From NCBI RefSeq assembly GCF_003610455.1, contig NZ_RAQK01000002.1, positions 1-64,000 on the forward strand: a DNA stretch of 64,000 nucleotides, read 5' to 3'. Under the pieces are notes generated by a model. The model saw only the letters and a program-made list of their open reading frames with translations, was not told the origin of the DNA and did not search any database. The position numbers and the translations under genes are program-made. This DNA is from Sulfitobacter guttiformis (GTDB taxonomy: Bacteria; Pseudomonadota; Alphaproteobacteria; Rhodobacterales; Rhodobacteraceae). Shown in pieces: positions 30,090 through 39,162 of the stretch (position 1 is its first letter; every line of letters starts with the position of its first letter).

Positions 30090-30430
30090 ATGGTAAAGAT
30101 GCCTCCAACCTTTGTTCTTCCCGCGTCCAGAACCCAGCCAACCGCCGTGCGGCGACTTTGGATTCCGCAACCTTCAAATTGAACTCGGCGGTCCCAAGCC
30201 CTATCGGGATCTCGGCGAGGCAACGGATGTCAAAAGCTTCCCAGCGGGTCGCGATAATAAATGCCAATAATGCACCAGCCATGGCCCCATCGCGGCGCTG
30301 GTGGTAAATGCGATCACGGCGCAGGTCGATGGGAGTATTCTTTCATCGTTAACACCAGGGCCATGCGCGTGGCCGCAACAGAGACACGGCGCTTCAAGCG
30401 ACGGCGCCATTTACCGCGATGGACAGAGCG
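30090..30430 (-). pseudogene. possible remnant of a NicO/RcnA-type nickel-cobalt transporter
   Basis: On the minus strand, in two frames, short pieces resemble the C-terminal half of NicO-family exporters: CCGHAHGPG (compare the His-rich CGHAHGP loop), then GALLAFIIATRWEAFD and IGLGTAEFNLKVAESKVAAR (compare GLGTA.VT.AVA..). At least one frameshift separates them. NicO genes commonly neighbour znu loci in Rhodobacteraceae, which adds weak support. No intact gene. Confidence 0.35.
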
Positions 30431-30465
30431 ATGGCAATCAATCAAGACGCCCCTCATCGCCGAAG

Positions 30466-30501
30466 CTGATGTGCCTTGGCGCGCTCACCAAGGCACATCA
30501 G
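30466..30501. repeat. 14-bp perfect inverted repeat downstream of znuA
   Basis: CTGATGTGCCTTGG (30466-30479), an 8-nt loop, and CCAAGGCACATCAG (30488-30501). No T-tract follows on either side. It lies 86 bp past the znuA stop and may serve as a terminator-like hairpin or mRNA 3' end. Confidence 0.5.
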
Positions 30502-30586
30502 ACCGAACGAAGGGCACTGAAATTATGTGCCACGGGCCCGTAATCACGCCAAATTTTGATCTGGCGGTTTTACAGGGCAAAGGCTT

Positions 30587-31639
30587 TCACATACAGCCCG
30601 CGAGTGCAGTAGACAGATTCCGGATCAGTTGAGGGTAGAGGGCCGGACCCGGTTCCAGATCAGAGCCAAGTGGATCTAGAATACCTGTCTTTGCTTCGGT
30701 CCCGTCCAGAACAGTTGCAACTAGGCTTGCATTGAATTGCGGCTCGGCGAGAACGCAATCGATGCCTTGCTCGGCGATCCTGTTCTGGATTTCCGCGATC
30801 CTTGCCGGGCTGGGATCAGAGGCATCACTAATCGAAATTGCCCCCGAGGCCGGAAAATCAAAATCTAACTCAAAGTACTGATAGGCATCATGGAAAACGA
30901 TGAATTGCCCATCACGCACAGGATCAAGGGTTGCGGTGATCTCACCGATCAAGGCTTCGATCTCAGTTCGGCCTGCTGTTGCATTCGCAAAATAGGCACC
31001 CGCATTTTCCGGATCGGCGGCAGAGAGTTGACCTGCAATCACGTTCAACCATGTCATCGCATTTTTTGGTGATAGCCATGCGTGTGGATCATGCGCGCCA
31101 TGGTCATGACCTTCGTGGCTGGCTTCATCTTCACGATGTTCATCATGCCCGGCCTCTTTCTTGGCGTGATCTTCATGCCCGTCCTTGGTATGGTTATCGT
31201 GATCTTCTGCTTTATGGCCTTCCTCGGCATGATCTTCTTGGTCATCTTCCGTACCATGATCATTGTGGTCATGGGCTCCGAACAATGCACCTTCGCGGAA
31301 CTCCAGTTCAATCGTCCCATCTGTCTCAAGCAACGCAGTCACTGCGGCATCCGGTGCCAGTGTTTCAATCGTCTGGGTCAGCCAAGGTGTCAAATCTTGC
31401 CCAATCCAAAACACAAGATCCGCATTCTGCAAAGCCGCAGCTTCGGACGGGCGCAGGCTGTATTCATGGGGGCTTGCACCAGGTTGGACGATCAAATCGG
31501 GTTTGCCGACGCCGTCCATGACCCTTGCCACCAAAGAATGTACTGGGGCAATATCGACGGCGACCTGCGGCGTGTCCGCGTGCGCGGTTCCCCCCATCAA
31601 AGTTGTAGCCAACGATAGGGTGAGAAGCTTTCTGGACAT
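30587..31639 (-). CDS. znuA: zinc ABC transporter substrate-binding protein ZnuA
   Basis: 350 residues from ATG 31639, preceded by GGAGA at 6-nt spacing. Signal peptide MSRKLLTLSLATTLMGGTAHA. The cluster-9 binding fold is visible (DIAPVHSLVARVM, VQPGASPHEYSLRPSEAAAL, DPHAWLSPKNAM and FIVFHDAYQYFE), with zinc ligands at His in ASPHEY, DPHAW and FHDAY. A His/Asp-rich loop of about 75 residues between ALFGAHDHND and GHDHGAHDPH is the family's zinc-collecting loop. Periplasmic; it delivers Zn2+ to ZnuBC. Divergent from zur, with Zur-box-like sites between. Confidence 0.95.
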   Translation of the reverse strand: MSRKLLTLSLATTLMGGTAHADTPQVAVDIAPVHSLVARVMDGVGKPDLIVQPGASPHEYSLRPSEAAALQNADLVFWIGQDLTPWLTQTIETLAPDAAVTALLETDGTIELEFREGALFGAHDHNDHGTEDDQEDHAEEGHKAEDHDNHTKDGHEDHAKKEAGHDEHREDEASHEGHDHGAHDPHAWLSPKNAMTWLNVIAGQLSAADPENAGAYFANATAGRTEIEALIGEITATLDPVRDGQFIVFHDAYQYFELDFDFPASGAISISDASDPSPARIAEIQNRIAEQGIDCVLAEPQFNASLVATVLDGTEAKTGILDPLGSDLEPGPALYPQLIRNLSTALAGCM

Positions 31640-31650
31640 CGGGGTCTCCA

Positions 31651-31700
31651 TGTGATTATATAACATCACACACTGACTAGACGAAATGTAATAACATGAC
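31651..31700. promoter_or_regulatory. two Zur-box-like palindromes between znuA and zur
   Basis: Box 1, 31651-31670, has 6-bp arms TGTGAT/ATCACA around TATATAAC. Box 2, 31683-31700, GAAATGTAATAACATGAC, is close to the alphaproteobacterial Zur consensus GAAATGTTATA-N-TATAACATTTC in shortened form. Box 2 covers the zur start codon region. They fit zinc-dependent repression of both transcripts by Zur. Confidence 0.6.
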
Positions 31701-32211
31701 AAGTGACTTGAAAAGATCGGATGCTGCAGGCGGCCCCTTGGGGTTTGCGCAGCATGATCACCGGACCTGTATGAGCGAGGCTCTTGCCGCAGCCGAGGCC
31801 CATTGTGCTGGTGGAGGCCTCCGTTTTACTCCGGTAAGGCGAAAAGTGCTTGAGATATTATTGCAAGATCACCGTGCACTTGGCGCTTACGCCATACTGG
31901 ACCGGCTACGCGAAGAAGGGTTTGGATCGCAACCTCCTGTCGCATATCGTGCGTTGGATTTCCTTGTAGCAAATGGTTTGGCCCATAAGATCGAGCGTCT
32001 GAATGCATTCATTGCCTGCGTTCACCCCAGTCACTCCCATACACCGGCCTTCATGATCTGCCGCTTGTGCGATGCGGTCGCGGAAGCGCAATCTTCCCCC
32101 GCGCGGGGTGCGTTGGGCGACGCTGCACGTGCCACCGGATTTAGGATAGAGCGTACTGTAGTGGAAGCCGAAGGTGTTTGCCCCGCGTGCGCAGAAAAGG
32201 CCGACGTATGA
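31696..32211 (+). CDS. zur: zinc uptake regulator Zur (Fur family)
   Basis: 171 residues. A winged-helix DNA-binding part (LRFTPVRRKVLEILLQDHRALG, then PPVAYRALDFLVANGLAHKI), then the metal-binding/dimer domain with HPSHSHTPAFMICRLCDAV and the C-terminal GVCPACAEK, i.e. the CxxC...CxxC structural zinc site. The long N-terminus including FAQHDHRTC is typical of rhodobacterial Zur. The ATG at 31696 lies in a Zur box, so the message may be nearly leaderless; ATG 31771 is an alternative. It overlaps znuC by 4 nt. Confidence 0.93.
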   Translation: MTSDLKRSDAAGGPLGFAQHDHRTCMSEALAAAEAHCAGGGLRFTPVRRKVLEILLQDHRALGAYAILDRLREEGFGSQPPVAYRALDFLVANGLAHKIERLNAFIACVHPSHSHTPAFMICRLCDAVAEAQSSPARGALGDAARATGFRIERTVVEAEGVCPACAEKADV

Positions 32212-32969
32212 GCCTTATACAGGTTGAAGACCTCAGCGTCTGTTATGGCACAAGGATGGTGCTGTCGGGTGTATCATTGAGTGTGGAGCCGGGTGAGATT
32301 GTCACAATTGTCGGCCCGAACGGTTCCGGAAAAACCAGCCTGCTGCGCGCGATTATTGGTGCGGTGAAACCGGTAAAAGGGCGCGTCATTCAAGGGAGCG
32401 GCGTGAAAATCGGCTATGTTCCGCAAAGGCTGCAGATCGACGAAACACTTCCTATTACGGTTTCAAGATTTTTGAAATTGCCCGGCGGCGTCGCAGTTGC
32501 GGACATAGACCAGTCTCTAAAACACGCAGGCGTGCCGGACTTGGCAAACGCGCAATTATCAAAACTGTCGGGCGGTCAGTTCCAACGGGTTTTGCTTGCC
32601 CGTGCATTGATCGGAAAGCCGGATCTACTGCTTTTGGACGAAGCCACCCAAGGCCTTGACCAGCGGGGCTCGGCCTCGTTTTATCAACAGATCGAAACTG
32701 TGCGACGCGATACAGGCTGCGCTGTTCTGATGATCAGTCACGAATTGCACGTCGTGATGAGCGCGTCTGACCGTGTCATATGCCTGAACGGTCATGTCTG
32801 CTGTGAAGGAACGCCAGCGGTGGTGGCATCTGCACCGGAATACCGCGCCTTGTTCGGGACAGGAACGGGTGGCGCATTGGCGCTGTACCGGCATGAGCAC
32901 GATCACGACCACGGTCATGACCACGGCGATCACCCCCATGACCACGACCATACAGAGGCTGCAGAATAA
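32208..32969 (+). CDS. znuC: zinc ABC transporter ATP-binding protein ZnuC
   Basis: 253 residues from ATG 32208, overlapping the zur stop (ATGA). Walker A GPNGSGKTS, signature LSGGQFQRVLLARAL, Walker B LLLLDEATQGLD and switch His in MISHELH. It ends in a histidine-rich tail (HEHDHDHGHDHGDHPHDHDH), common in ZnuC and possibly a zinc-sensing or storage element. It energises Zn2+ import with ZnuB. Confidence 0.95.
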   Translation: MSLIQVEDLSVCYGTRMVLSGVSLSVEPGEIVTIVGPNGSGKTSLLRAIIGAVKPVKGRVIQGSGVKIGYVPQRLQIDETLPITVSRFLKLPGGVAVADIDQSLKHAGVPDLANAQLSKLSGGQFQRVLLARALIGKPDLLLLDEATQGLDQRGSASFYQQIETVRRDTGCAVLMISHELHVVMSASDRVICLNGHVCCEGTPAVVASAPEYRALFGTGTGGALALYRHEHDHDHGHDHGDHPHDHDHTEAAE

Positions 32970-33763
32970 TGTTTGACGATTTTATGGTGCGTGCCGCCCT
33001 CGCTGGAATTGGCGTGGCTTTTGCGGCTGCACCTTTGGGATGTTTTGTGGTCTGGCGACGCATGGCCTATTTCGGGGATGCGACGGCGCATGCCGCCATC
33101 CTCGGCGTTGCCCTGTCGCTAGCGTTCTCGATGTCGATTTTCGTAGGCACCATGACGGTGGCGTTGCTTATGGCGCTGGTCGTCAACGTATTGTCTGGCA
33201 GGGGCTATGCGATGGACACATTGCTCGGTGTCCTTGCGCATTCCGCGCTAGCCTTCGGGCTGGTCGCAGTGTCCTTCATCTCGGGCGTGCGGATCGACCT
33301 GATGGCCTATCTCTTTGGCGATATTCTGGCAGTCTCGCGCGTAGACCTTTCGGTGATCTGGGGCGGGGCCGCACTTGTTGTCGCGCTGATCGGATGGCGT
33401 TGGTCTGCGCTGCTGACTTCAACACTGAACGAGGATCTCGCCTACGCCAGCGGGATCAATCCAAAACGCGAGCAACTGGTGTTGACGATTGCGCTGGCCA
33501 TTACGGTTGCGGTTGCGATCAAAGTCGTTGGCGTGCTGCTAATTGCGGCCATGTTAATAATACCGGCCGCAGCCGCACGCCCGTTGTCGCGAACGCCCGA
33601 AGGCATGGCCGTCGCCGCCGGTCTGATCGGGATGCTGTCCGCCATTGTCGGTCTGCGCGCGGCCTATGTGCTTGATACACCCGCAGGCCCCTCGATTGTG
33701 TGCGTCGCAGCGATTACGTTTCTGGCAACCAGCATTATCCGGGGTTTTAGACACGAGCGTTAA
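32969..33763 (+). CDS. znuB: zinc ABC transporter permease ZnuB
   Basis: 264 residues with 7-8 hydrophobic helices, ABC-3 permease family (RRMAYFGDATAHAAILGVAL, then LMAYLFGDILAVSRVDL and KVVGVLLIAAMLIIPAAAAR). The ATG overlaps the znuC stop by 1 nt. It forms the membrane channel for zinc. Complete. Confidence 0.95.
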   Translation: MFDDFMVRAALAGIGVAFAAAPLGCFVVWRRMAYFGDATAHAAILGVALSLAFSMSIFVGTMTVALLMALVVNVLSGRGYAMDTLLGVLAHSALAFGLVAVSFISGVRIDLMAYLFGDILAVSRVDLSVIWGGAALVVALIGWRWSALLTSTLNEDLAYASGINPKREQLVLTIALAITVAVAIKVVGVLLIAAMLIIPAAAARPLSRTPEGMAVAAGLIGMLSAIVGLRAAYVLDTPAGPSIVCVAAITFLATSIIRGFRHER

Positions 33764-33829
33764 ATCGCGCGGTTCTTTCCGGAGAATTGATTTGTTGTTT
33801 CGAGTTCTTGAGAAAATTTGGTTTCGCCT

Positions 33830-34036
33830 TCAAAGCAAACAATTCAGCCCACATGGACATCCGCGCTGCATGTTAACGCAGCGCGGAGTCCGGACTTTCA
33901 AGTTTGGCGCAGCGCTAAACTCCGCTTTGCGGACATCAACGCCCAAGATTTCCAGTAGGGTGGTGTGAGTGTTCCGGCTGACTCTTGCACCGCTATTTAG
34001 CAGTATTGCTTGCACTTGTTCTTCAATTTCTATCAT
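33830..34036 (-). CDS. possible small ORF coupled to the upstream SDR gene
   Basis: 68 residues. Its ATG lies 3 nt after the SDR stop, and AGGTGA at the SDR end gives a ribosome site at good spacing. The first 36 residues (IEEQVQAILLNSGARVSRNT) look helical and protein-like; the C-terminal half (VRTPRCVNMQRGCPCGLN) looks like out-of-frame sequence, so it may be a truncated gene. No family recognised. Confidence 0.35.
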   Translation of the reverse strand: MIEIEEQVQAILLNSGARVSRNTHTTLLEILGVDVRKAEFSAAPNLKVRTPRCVNMQRGCPCGLNCLL

Positions 34037-34039
34037 TCA

Positions 34040-34834
34040 TCACCTACCGGGCGTTGCGGCTGACCCAGCGAGAATACCTCCATCAATCGTCAGCTCAGAT
34101 CCTGTCATGTAGGCGGCCTCATCAGAGGCGAGCATGACGGCAAGGGCTGCGACCTCTTTAGCTGTGCCGAAACGCTGCAGGGGTGTGTCGGCCACCATTG
34201 CCGCCTCGCGGTCCGCCCTATCGGGGCCGTTGCCAAGCATCGGTTCCCACATTGTCGTCATGATCGCTGCCGGATGGATTGAGTTACAGCGGATGGCGAG
34301 GTTTTGACTGGCACAGTAAAGTGCGACCGATTTTGTGTGGTTGCGGATTGCAGCTTTCGATGCGGCGTAAGCAGCGGCCATTGGAATGCCGACAAGACCA
34401 GAGCGGGACGAGATATTGATAATGCTTCCTAGCCCCTTTTTTCGCATGGCGCGGATGGCATACCGACAACCCAGGAAGGTGCCGTCGTTATTCACGGCAT
34501 GAACGGCTCTCCAGTCAGCCAAGGAGGCGTTTTCAGGGTCGTGAGCGGGCGGCGAGCCATCAAACGGACCTTCAAGACCGGTGATGCCAGCGTTGTTGAC
34601 CAGCACGTCGAGGTCGGGAAAGCGCTCTGCTATTGCATCCCAATCAGCCTCGGATGCCACATCGAGGTTTGCAAAGGTTGCACCGATCTTGTCGGCCATG
34701 AGTTGCCCGGTCTTGGCGTCAATATCGGTCAGTATGACCTCAGCCCCTTCATCGCAGAAGGCGCTTGCGATGGCGGCACCAATACCTCGCGCACCCCCTG
34801 TTACGAGGGCGGTTTTGTTCTGTAATCTGGGCAT
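34040..34834 (-). CDS. SDR-family NAD(P)-dependent oxidoreductase
   Basis: 264 residues, classical SDR. Cofactor motif TGGARGIG (12-19); Asp37 after beta-2 (LTDID) suggests NAD preference; NNAG (80-83); Ser143 region (IINISSRSG), Tyr156 and Lys160 (AAYAASK); C-terminal [12 protein letters not shown]. It resembles 3-alpha(20-beta)-hydroxysteroid or cyclohexanol dehydrogenase-like enzymes, but the substrate cannot be told. A small ORF follows immediately. Confidence 0.92.
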   Translation of the reverse strand: MPRLQNKTALVTGGARGIGAAIASAFCDEGAEVILTDIDAKTGQLMADKIGATFANLDVASEADWDAIAERFPDLDVLVNNAGITGLEGPFDGSPPAHDPENASLADWRAVHAVNNDGTFLGCRYAIRAMRKKGLGSIINISSRSGLVGIPMAAAYAASKAAIRNHTKSVALYCASQNLAIRCNSIHPAAIMTTMWEPMLGNGPDRADREAAMVADTPLQRFGTAKEVAALAVMLASDEAAYMTGSELTIDGGILAGSAATPGR

Positions 34835-35304
34835 AAAAGCTCCGTGAGATTTATGTACGATGGATTCCTAGCGTCAATTGCTCAGAGCATATTGCCGCCC
34901 GAAAGGCGGATAGCCGAATTACCGGAGGCGTTTATCCATTGCCATTCACTCCTCTACGTGTGGTTTCAAAATAGAAAACGATGTCTTGCCGGTCAAGCGC
35001 GCATAAACTGCCATTCGTGGACCGTGCAGTATCTGGCAAAACCGGCTGATGCTGCCGTTCGCCGCGCGACAAAACAACGGTCGCTATGGCCCGTTCACGG
35101 TTTTGAAAAAAGGCTTCGGAAAGGGCAGGGAACGTGTCTTGTCGCAGCTGCTTTATCGACGGCTTATAAATAGGCAAGCGGCTGTTCAGGAACGGGATTG
35201 CGGCTTGCTGTTTCTTATGTGATATTTTCCGTCGATCAGTCGGTTAAATTGCGTACCAAGTATTATCATAGTTTTAAATTGAATAAGCTCAGTGGATCCA
35301 CCCG
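34835..35304. other. gene-poor spacer
   Basis: 470 bp without a gene. 34980-35100 (aactgccattcgtggaccgt and following) is another degenerate copy of the dispersed intergenic sequence. The region just before 35305 should hold the kinase promoter. Confidence 0.35.
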
Positions 35305-38190
35305 ATGAATATTGATCTGGACGCAATCTTTGCAAATGCACCGTCACCCTATATTTTGCTGGATCCTGACCTCAGAATGGTTTGGGCTAATAACGCCTAT
35401 CTGGAACTGACGGGAAGGAGCCGCGAGTCGATAATCGGCCGTATCCTAACCGAAGAATTCCCGGCTCCGTCCGATTCCGTTTCCGACAAGATGCTGCGTG
35501 GATCTTTCCGACGTGTGTTAGCGAATAGAAAAGCTGATCATCTTCCGCTGATTTCCTACCCAATCGAAGCCGCGGATGGTAATTTTGAAGAACGGTTTTG
35601 GAGCGCGACGCATACCCCCATTCTGGATGACGAAGGGCGCGTCGAATTCATTTTGCAGAATACTTTTGATGTGACTGATCTCTACCGTGATGCACAGGTC
35701 GCCGTCACTGGAGAGAACACACGCAGCGCCGGGCTTATGCAACGCGCGGAAGCCGTTGCATCCGAAAACCTGATTCTTGGCAAGGCAACAGAGTTTTTTC
35801 AGTCCGCCTTCGATCAAGCCCCCGGTTTCATGGCAGTGTTAGACGGACCACAACATGTCTTTCGTTTTGTAAATCAGGCCTACAACGACTTGATAGGTGC
35901 CCGAGATGTTGTGGGGTTGCCAGTGCGCGAGGCCTTGCCAGACATCGAGGGACAAGGTTTCTACGAATTACTCGATCAGGTGTTTGAGTCGGGTGAGTCA
36001 TTTTCAGTTAAATCAATGTTGGCTAAACTCCGATCTTCGCCTGACGCACCCCTTGAGGAGCATTTTGTTGATTTTATATTCTACCCGCTGAAGGACGAAA
36101 CTGGTGCGCCGATGGGCATCTTTGTCCAAGGGCACGATATAACCGACCAGAAAAATGCCGAGGCCGCGTTAACCGCTACGCGGGAAAAATTCCGAACGAT
36201 GGCACAGACCATGCCAGTTCATGTCTGGACGGCTGATAGGGATGGCAGCCTGAACTGGTTGAACGTCAGGATCTATGAATTCACCGGCTACTCCGAGGGC
36301 GAGCTTTATGGAGCGGATTGGGTACGGGTTCTTCATCCTGACGATCTGGGAACAGCCGTGGAAGAGTGGACTGCCGCCATCGAGAAAGGCGAAGGTTATG
36401 AAACCGAATTTCGCATTCGCAAAGCCGATGGCAGTTTTCGCTGGCATATCGTGCGGGCAACTCCATTGCGGTCCGACGATGGGACGTTAACAGGTTGGGT
36501 TGGCACAAACACCGATATTGAAGAGCGAAAAAATGCTGAAGCTCAAATTTCCAAGCTTAATTCCACGCTTGAAGAGCGGGTTGAAAAGAGAAATCGTGAA
36601 CTTGAGGAATTGAACGCAGAACTGCGTCAGAGTCAGAAGCTTGAAGCTATTGGCAGCTTGGCGGGGGGGATTGCACATGATTTCAACAACCTTCTTCAGG
36701 TTGTGATGGGCAATTTGCAGATCGCAATGCGGAGTATGCCAGAAAACTCAACTGTTCAAAAGCGGCTGGATCAGGCCGTGACAAGTGTGAAGCGTGGGGC
36801 GACACTTGCCTCACAACTTTTGTCCTTTGCTCGCAAACAGCCTCTTGCCCCTGTGGTTATCAGGCTAAATCGCCTCGTCGAAGATACCAAGGAAATCTTG
36901 CACAGCGCGGTCGGTGAGGGAGTCGACCTTGAAACCCATTTTGAAGATGATCTATGGAATACCAGCGTTGATCCCAATAGCATGGAAAACGCTTTGCTCA
37001 ACCTCGCGATTAATGCCCGCGACGCAATGGAGGGGCAGGGGAAGCTGACAATACATGCATCCAACGTTTTGCTGGACAAAGCCTTTATGCAACTCCATCC
37101 GGACGTCAAAGTTGGCGAGTATATCAGGTTGGCCGTAACCGATACGGGATGCGGCATGTCGAATGAAACCGCTGAGCGCATATTCGAGCCTTTTTTCACG
37201 ACTAAGGCAAACGGCCATGGGACAGGTCTTGGACTGTCGATGGTTTATGGTTTCGCAAAGCAATCTGGCGGTCATATGGCGCTCGACAGTAAGATCGGCG
37301 AGGGCACCACCATGTACATTTACTTGCCCCGCACCCTTGAGTCTGAGCAGGTCCTACAGCCCACGATAGATCATGGGCTGGTAGGTGGGTCCGAAACGAT
37401 CCTGTTGGTCGAAGACGACGACGAGGTGCGCGAAACTGCTTTCAACTTGTTGACTGACCTTGGGTACACTGTTTTTCAATCATGTGACGCGGAGCAGGCG
37501 TTGAATGTGTTGGATGATCGCGACGACATCGACCTCTTGTTTACCGACGTGGTAATGCCTGGTAAAATGAATGGGCACGAACTGGCGCAACAGGTACAAA
37601 TTTTGCGCTCTGATATTCCGGTGCTGTTCACGTCCGGATTTGTACAAGATGCAGTCGTGCGTGAAGGCCGTTTGGTTGAAGGGATTCAATTGATCGGCAA
37701 GCCCTATACGCAGGTTGAATTGGCCCAAAAGGTGCGTAACGTCCTTGGAACTGAAGGAACCACGCTTTCGAAGCTTTCGAACGAAATGGCGGCGTTACCC
37801 GTGCAGTCCAGATCAGAAAGCACGACAAAGAGCGACGGTTTGAGCATTCTGATTTGTGAAGATGATGCTTTGATCCGGATGGATATTTCTGAGATTCTGC
37901 GTGATGCTGGACATAGCATATTTGAGGCGGCAAATGCGGAAAGTGCTCTCAATCTTTTGAAAGAAGAAGCTGTCGACTTGCTGATCAGCGATATAGGATT
38001 GCCTGATCGGTCAGGTGAGGAACTTGCTCAGGACGCCAGAGGTTTGAATCAGTACCTGCCAGTGATCTTTGCGACCGGCGGCGTCGATGTCCCCTCCGCT
38101 GCAGCACTTGGAAACTGCAAAGTTTTAACCAAACCTTTCGGAGAAACCGTCTTGCTGGCTGCAATCGAAACAGTGATGCTGAAAGCTTAG
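35305..38190 (+). CDS. soluble PAS-PAS-PAS hybrid histidine kinase with two receivers
   Basis: 961 residues, no TM segment. Three PAS domains at about 5-125, 170-290 and 300-415 (the third is PAS_3-like: WLNVRIYEFTGYSEGELYG), then HisKA with His458 (GGIAHDFNNLLQ, a class found in many alphaproteobacterial hybrid kinases), HATPase_c (NLAINARDAMEG, DTGCGM, FEPFFTTK, GTGLGLSMVYGF), receiver 1 with Asp748 (LLFTDVVMPG) and receiver 2 with Asp896 (LLISDIGLPD). It stands alone with no adjacent regulator, so its output probably passes through a distant phosphotransfer protein. The signal is unknown (redox, light or ligand sensed in the cytosol). Confidence 0.92.
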   Translation: MNIDLDAIFANAPSPYILLDPDLRMVWANNAYLELTGRSRESIIGRILTEEFPAPSDSVSDKMLRGSFRRVLANRKADHLPLISYPIEAADGNFEERFWSATHTPILDDEGRVEFILQNTFDVTDLYRDAQVAVTGENTRSAGLMQRAEAVASENLILGKATEFFQSAFDQAPGFMAVLDGPQHVFRFVNQAYNDLIGARDVVGLPVREALPDIEGQGFYELLDQVFESGESFSVKSMLAKLRSSPDAPLEEHFVDFIFYPLKDETGAPMGIFVQGHDITDQKNAEAALTATREKFRTMAQTMPVHVWTADRDGSLNWLNVRIYEFTGYSEGELYGADWVRVLHPDDLGTAVEEWTAAIEKGEGYETEFRIRKADGSFRWHIVRATPLRSDDGTLTGWVGTNTDIEERKNAEAQISKLNSTLEERVEKRNRELEELNAELRQSQKLEAIGSLAGGIAHDFNNLLQVVMGNLQIAMRSMPENSTVQKRLDQAVTSVKRGATLASQLLSFARKQPLAPVVIRLNRLVEDTKEILHSAVGEGVDLETHFEDDLWNTSVDPNSMENALLNLAINARDAMEGQGKLTIHASNVLLDKAFMQLHPDVKVGEYIRLAVTDTGCGMSNETAERIFEPFFTTKANGHGTGLGLSMVYGFAKQSGGHMALDSKIGEGTTMYIYLPRTLESEQVLQPTIDHGLVGGSETILLVEDDDEVRETAFNLLTDLGYTVFQSCDAEQALNVLDDRDDIDLLFTDVVMPGKMNGHELAQQVQILRSDIPVLFTSGFVQDAVVREGRLVEGIQLIGKPYTQVELAQKVRNVLGTEGTTLSKLSNEMAALPVQSRSESTTKSDGLSILICEDDALIRMDISEILRDAGHSIFEAANAESALNLLKEEAVDLLISDIGLPDRSGEELAQDARGLNQYLPVIFATGGVDVPSAAALGNCKVLTKPFGETVLLAAIETVMLKA

Positions 38191-38677
38191 CTACCTTCCG
38201 CTCGGCACCCTTTAGCGCCAGACCTAAGGCTTCGTCCATCATTACAATCCCCCTCTCGGGATCAGGGTGCACACAACCCTGCCGAGCAGTGAAAAACGCC
38301 GCTTTTGAGATCAAAATATGTAGCACAAACGGTCACACAAACGAGCCAAGGCCTCCAACTCTCAATCTGCTCTGAGGTCCAACTCTATGTGACGTCGGAC
38401 AAATCGGAAAAAGCGCTGGCACTCGCTGCGGATCGTCCGGATGGCGACTAGGCGAAATTTTCTTACGTTGCTTAGCCAAAATTGCCCGTAACTTTGATTT
38501 TCATGCCGATGCTTGCGCGTTCGCAAAGTCTGCTCAGAAGGCGGAGCAGCAGTGCATTGCCATCATCCGCACTGCGCGCGGGTGGGTCCAGTTGTAGCGA
38601 TTGCAAACTGGCGCCTTTACCCGGACCTCACGAATTTCTTACTTGAAATAGTGAATGATCGGTTGCATGTCATCGAG
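38191..38677. other. gene-poor spacer with degenerate repeat
   Basis: 487 bp. 38520-38580 (gcaaagtctgctcagaaggc and following) looks like another copy of the dispersed intergenic sequence. No RNA or protein gene supported. Confidence 0.35.
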
Positions 38678-39070
38678 ATGCAGCACGTAAACCAAACTTC
38701 GCACACCAAGACGGCTCTTAGGCCATTGGGCGTTTTGGTTTTGATTTGTGTTATGGTGTTTCAGTTTGTTTCTCCTGCGGTTGCATCACCCCTTGCGGCT
38801 TCGACGGCTGAGCACCACATGACGATGGACCACAGCGAGATGGCGCATGTCGGCGCTGCCGAGATGGATCACGATATGCCTGCAATGGATGCGCACCACC
38901 AAGGATCTGCGGATTGCATGGCTTTCATGTGCTGCTTTCATGAGAATTCAGCGCCATTCAAGTTGCTGACATCGGACGTTTTGCTGCCCAGTAACAAGGG
39001 TATTGAACAGGCGATGATCATGCCTTCGTATCTGCGCATTTCAAAAGACCGCCCTCCACAAGCCATCTGA
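38678..39070 (+). CDS. small secreted His/Met-rich protein of metal-efflux operon
   Basis: 130 residues from ATG 38678, chosen because a signal peptide follows soon after (LGVLVLICVMVFQFVSPAVA). The mature part has Met/His clusters (EHHMTMDHSEMAHV, then MDHDMPAMDAHHQG) and a conserved-looking DCMAFMCCFHE motif; it ends in KDRPPQAI. The pattern fits a periplasmic Cu/Ag-binding protein. It precedes cusB by 92 bp, in the same direction. No named family recognised. Confidence 0.65.
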   Translation: MQHVNQTSHTKTALRPLGVLVLICVMVFQFVSPAVASPLAASTAEHHMTMDHSEMAHVGAAEMDHDMPAMDAHHQGSADCMAFMCCFHENSAPFKLLTSDVLLPSNKGIEQAMIMPSYLRISKDRPPQAI

Positions 39071-39162
39071 TCAGTTCTCTGTGTGCGCGCCTCATTGGGG
39101 CTGCGTGATTGTTAGTGATTAGAAACGGCTGCGCTTTTTGCTCAGTTGGGGTCGAGGTGACC

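Noticed and set aside
30261..30632. 123-codon plus-strand open frame
   Set aside because: Arg/His-rich shadow composition; it overlaps a better minus-strand trace of a transporter and the 3' end of znuA.
31060..31330. Plus-strand frames rich in Met/Ile/Phe opposite the znuA His loop
   Set aside because: The repeated GAY-CAY codons of the His/Asp loop read as Met/Val/Ile on the opposite strand and mimic membrane helices.
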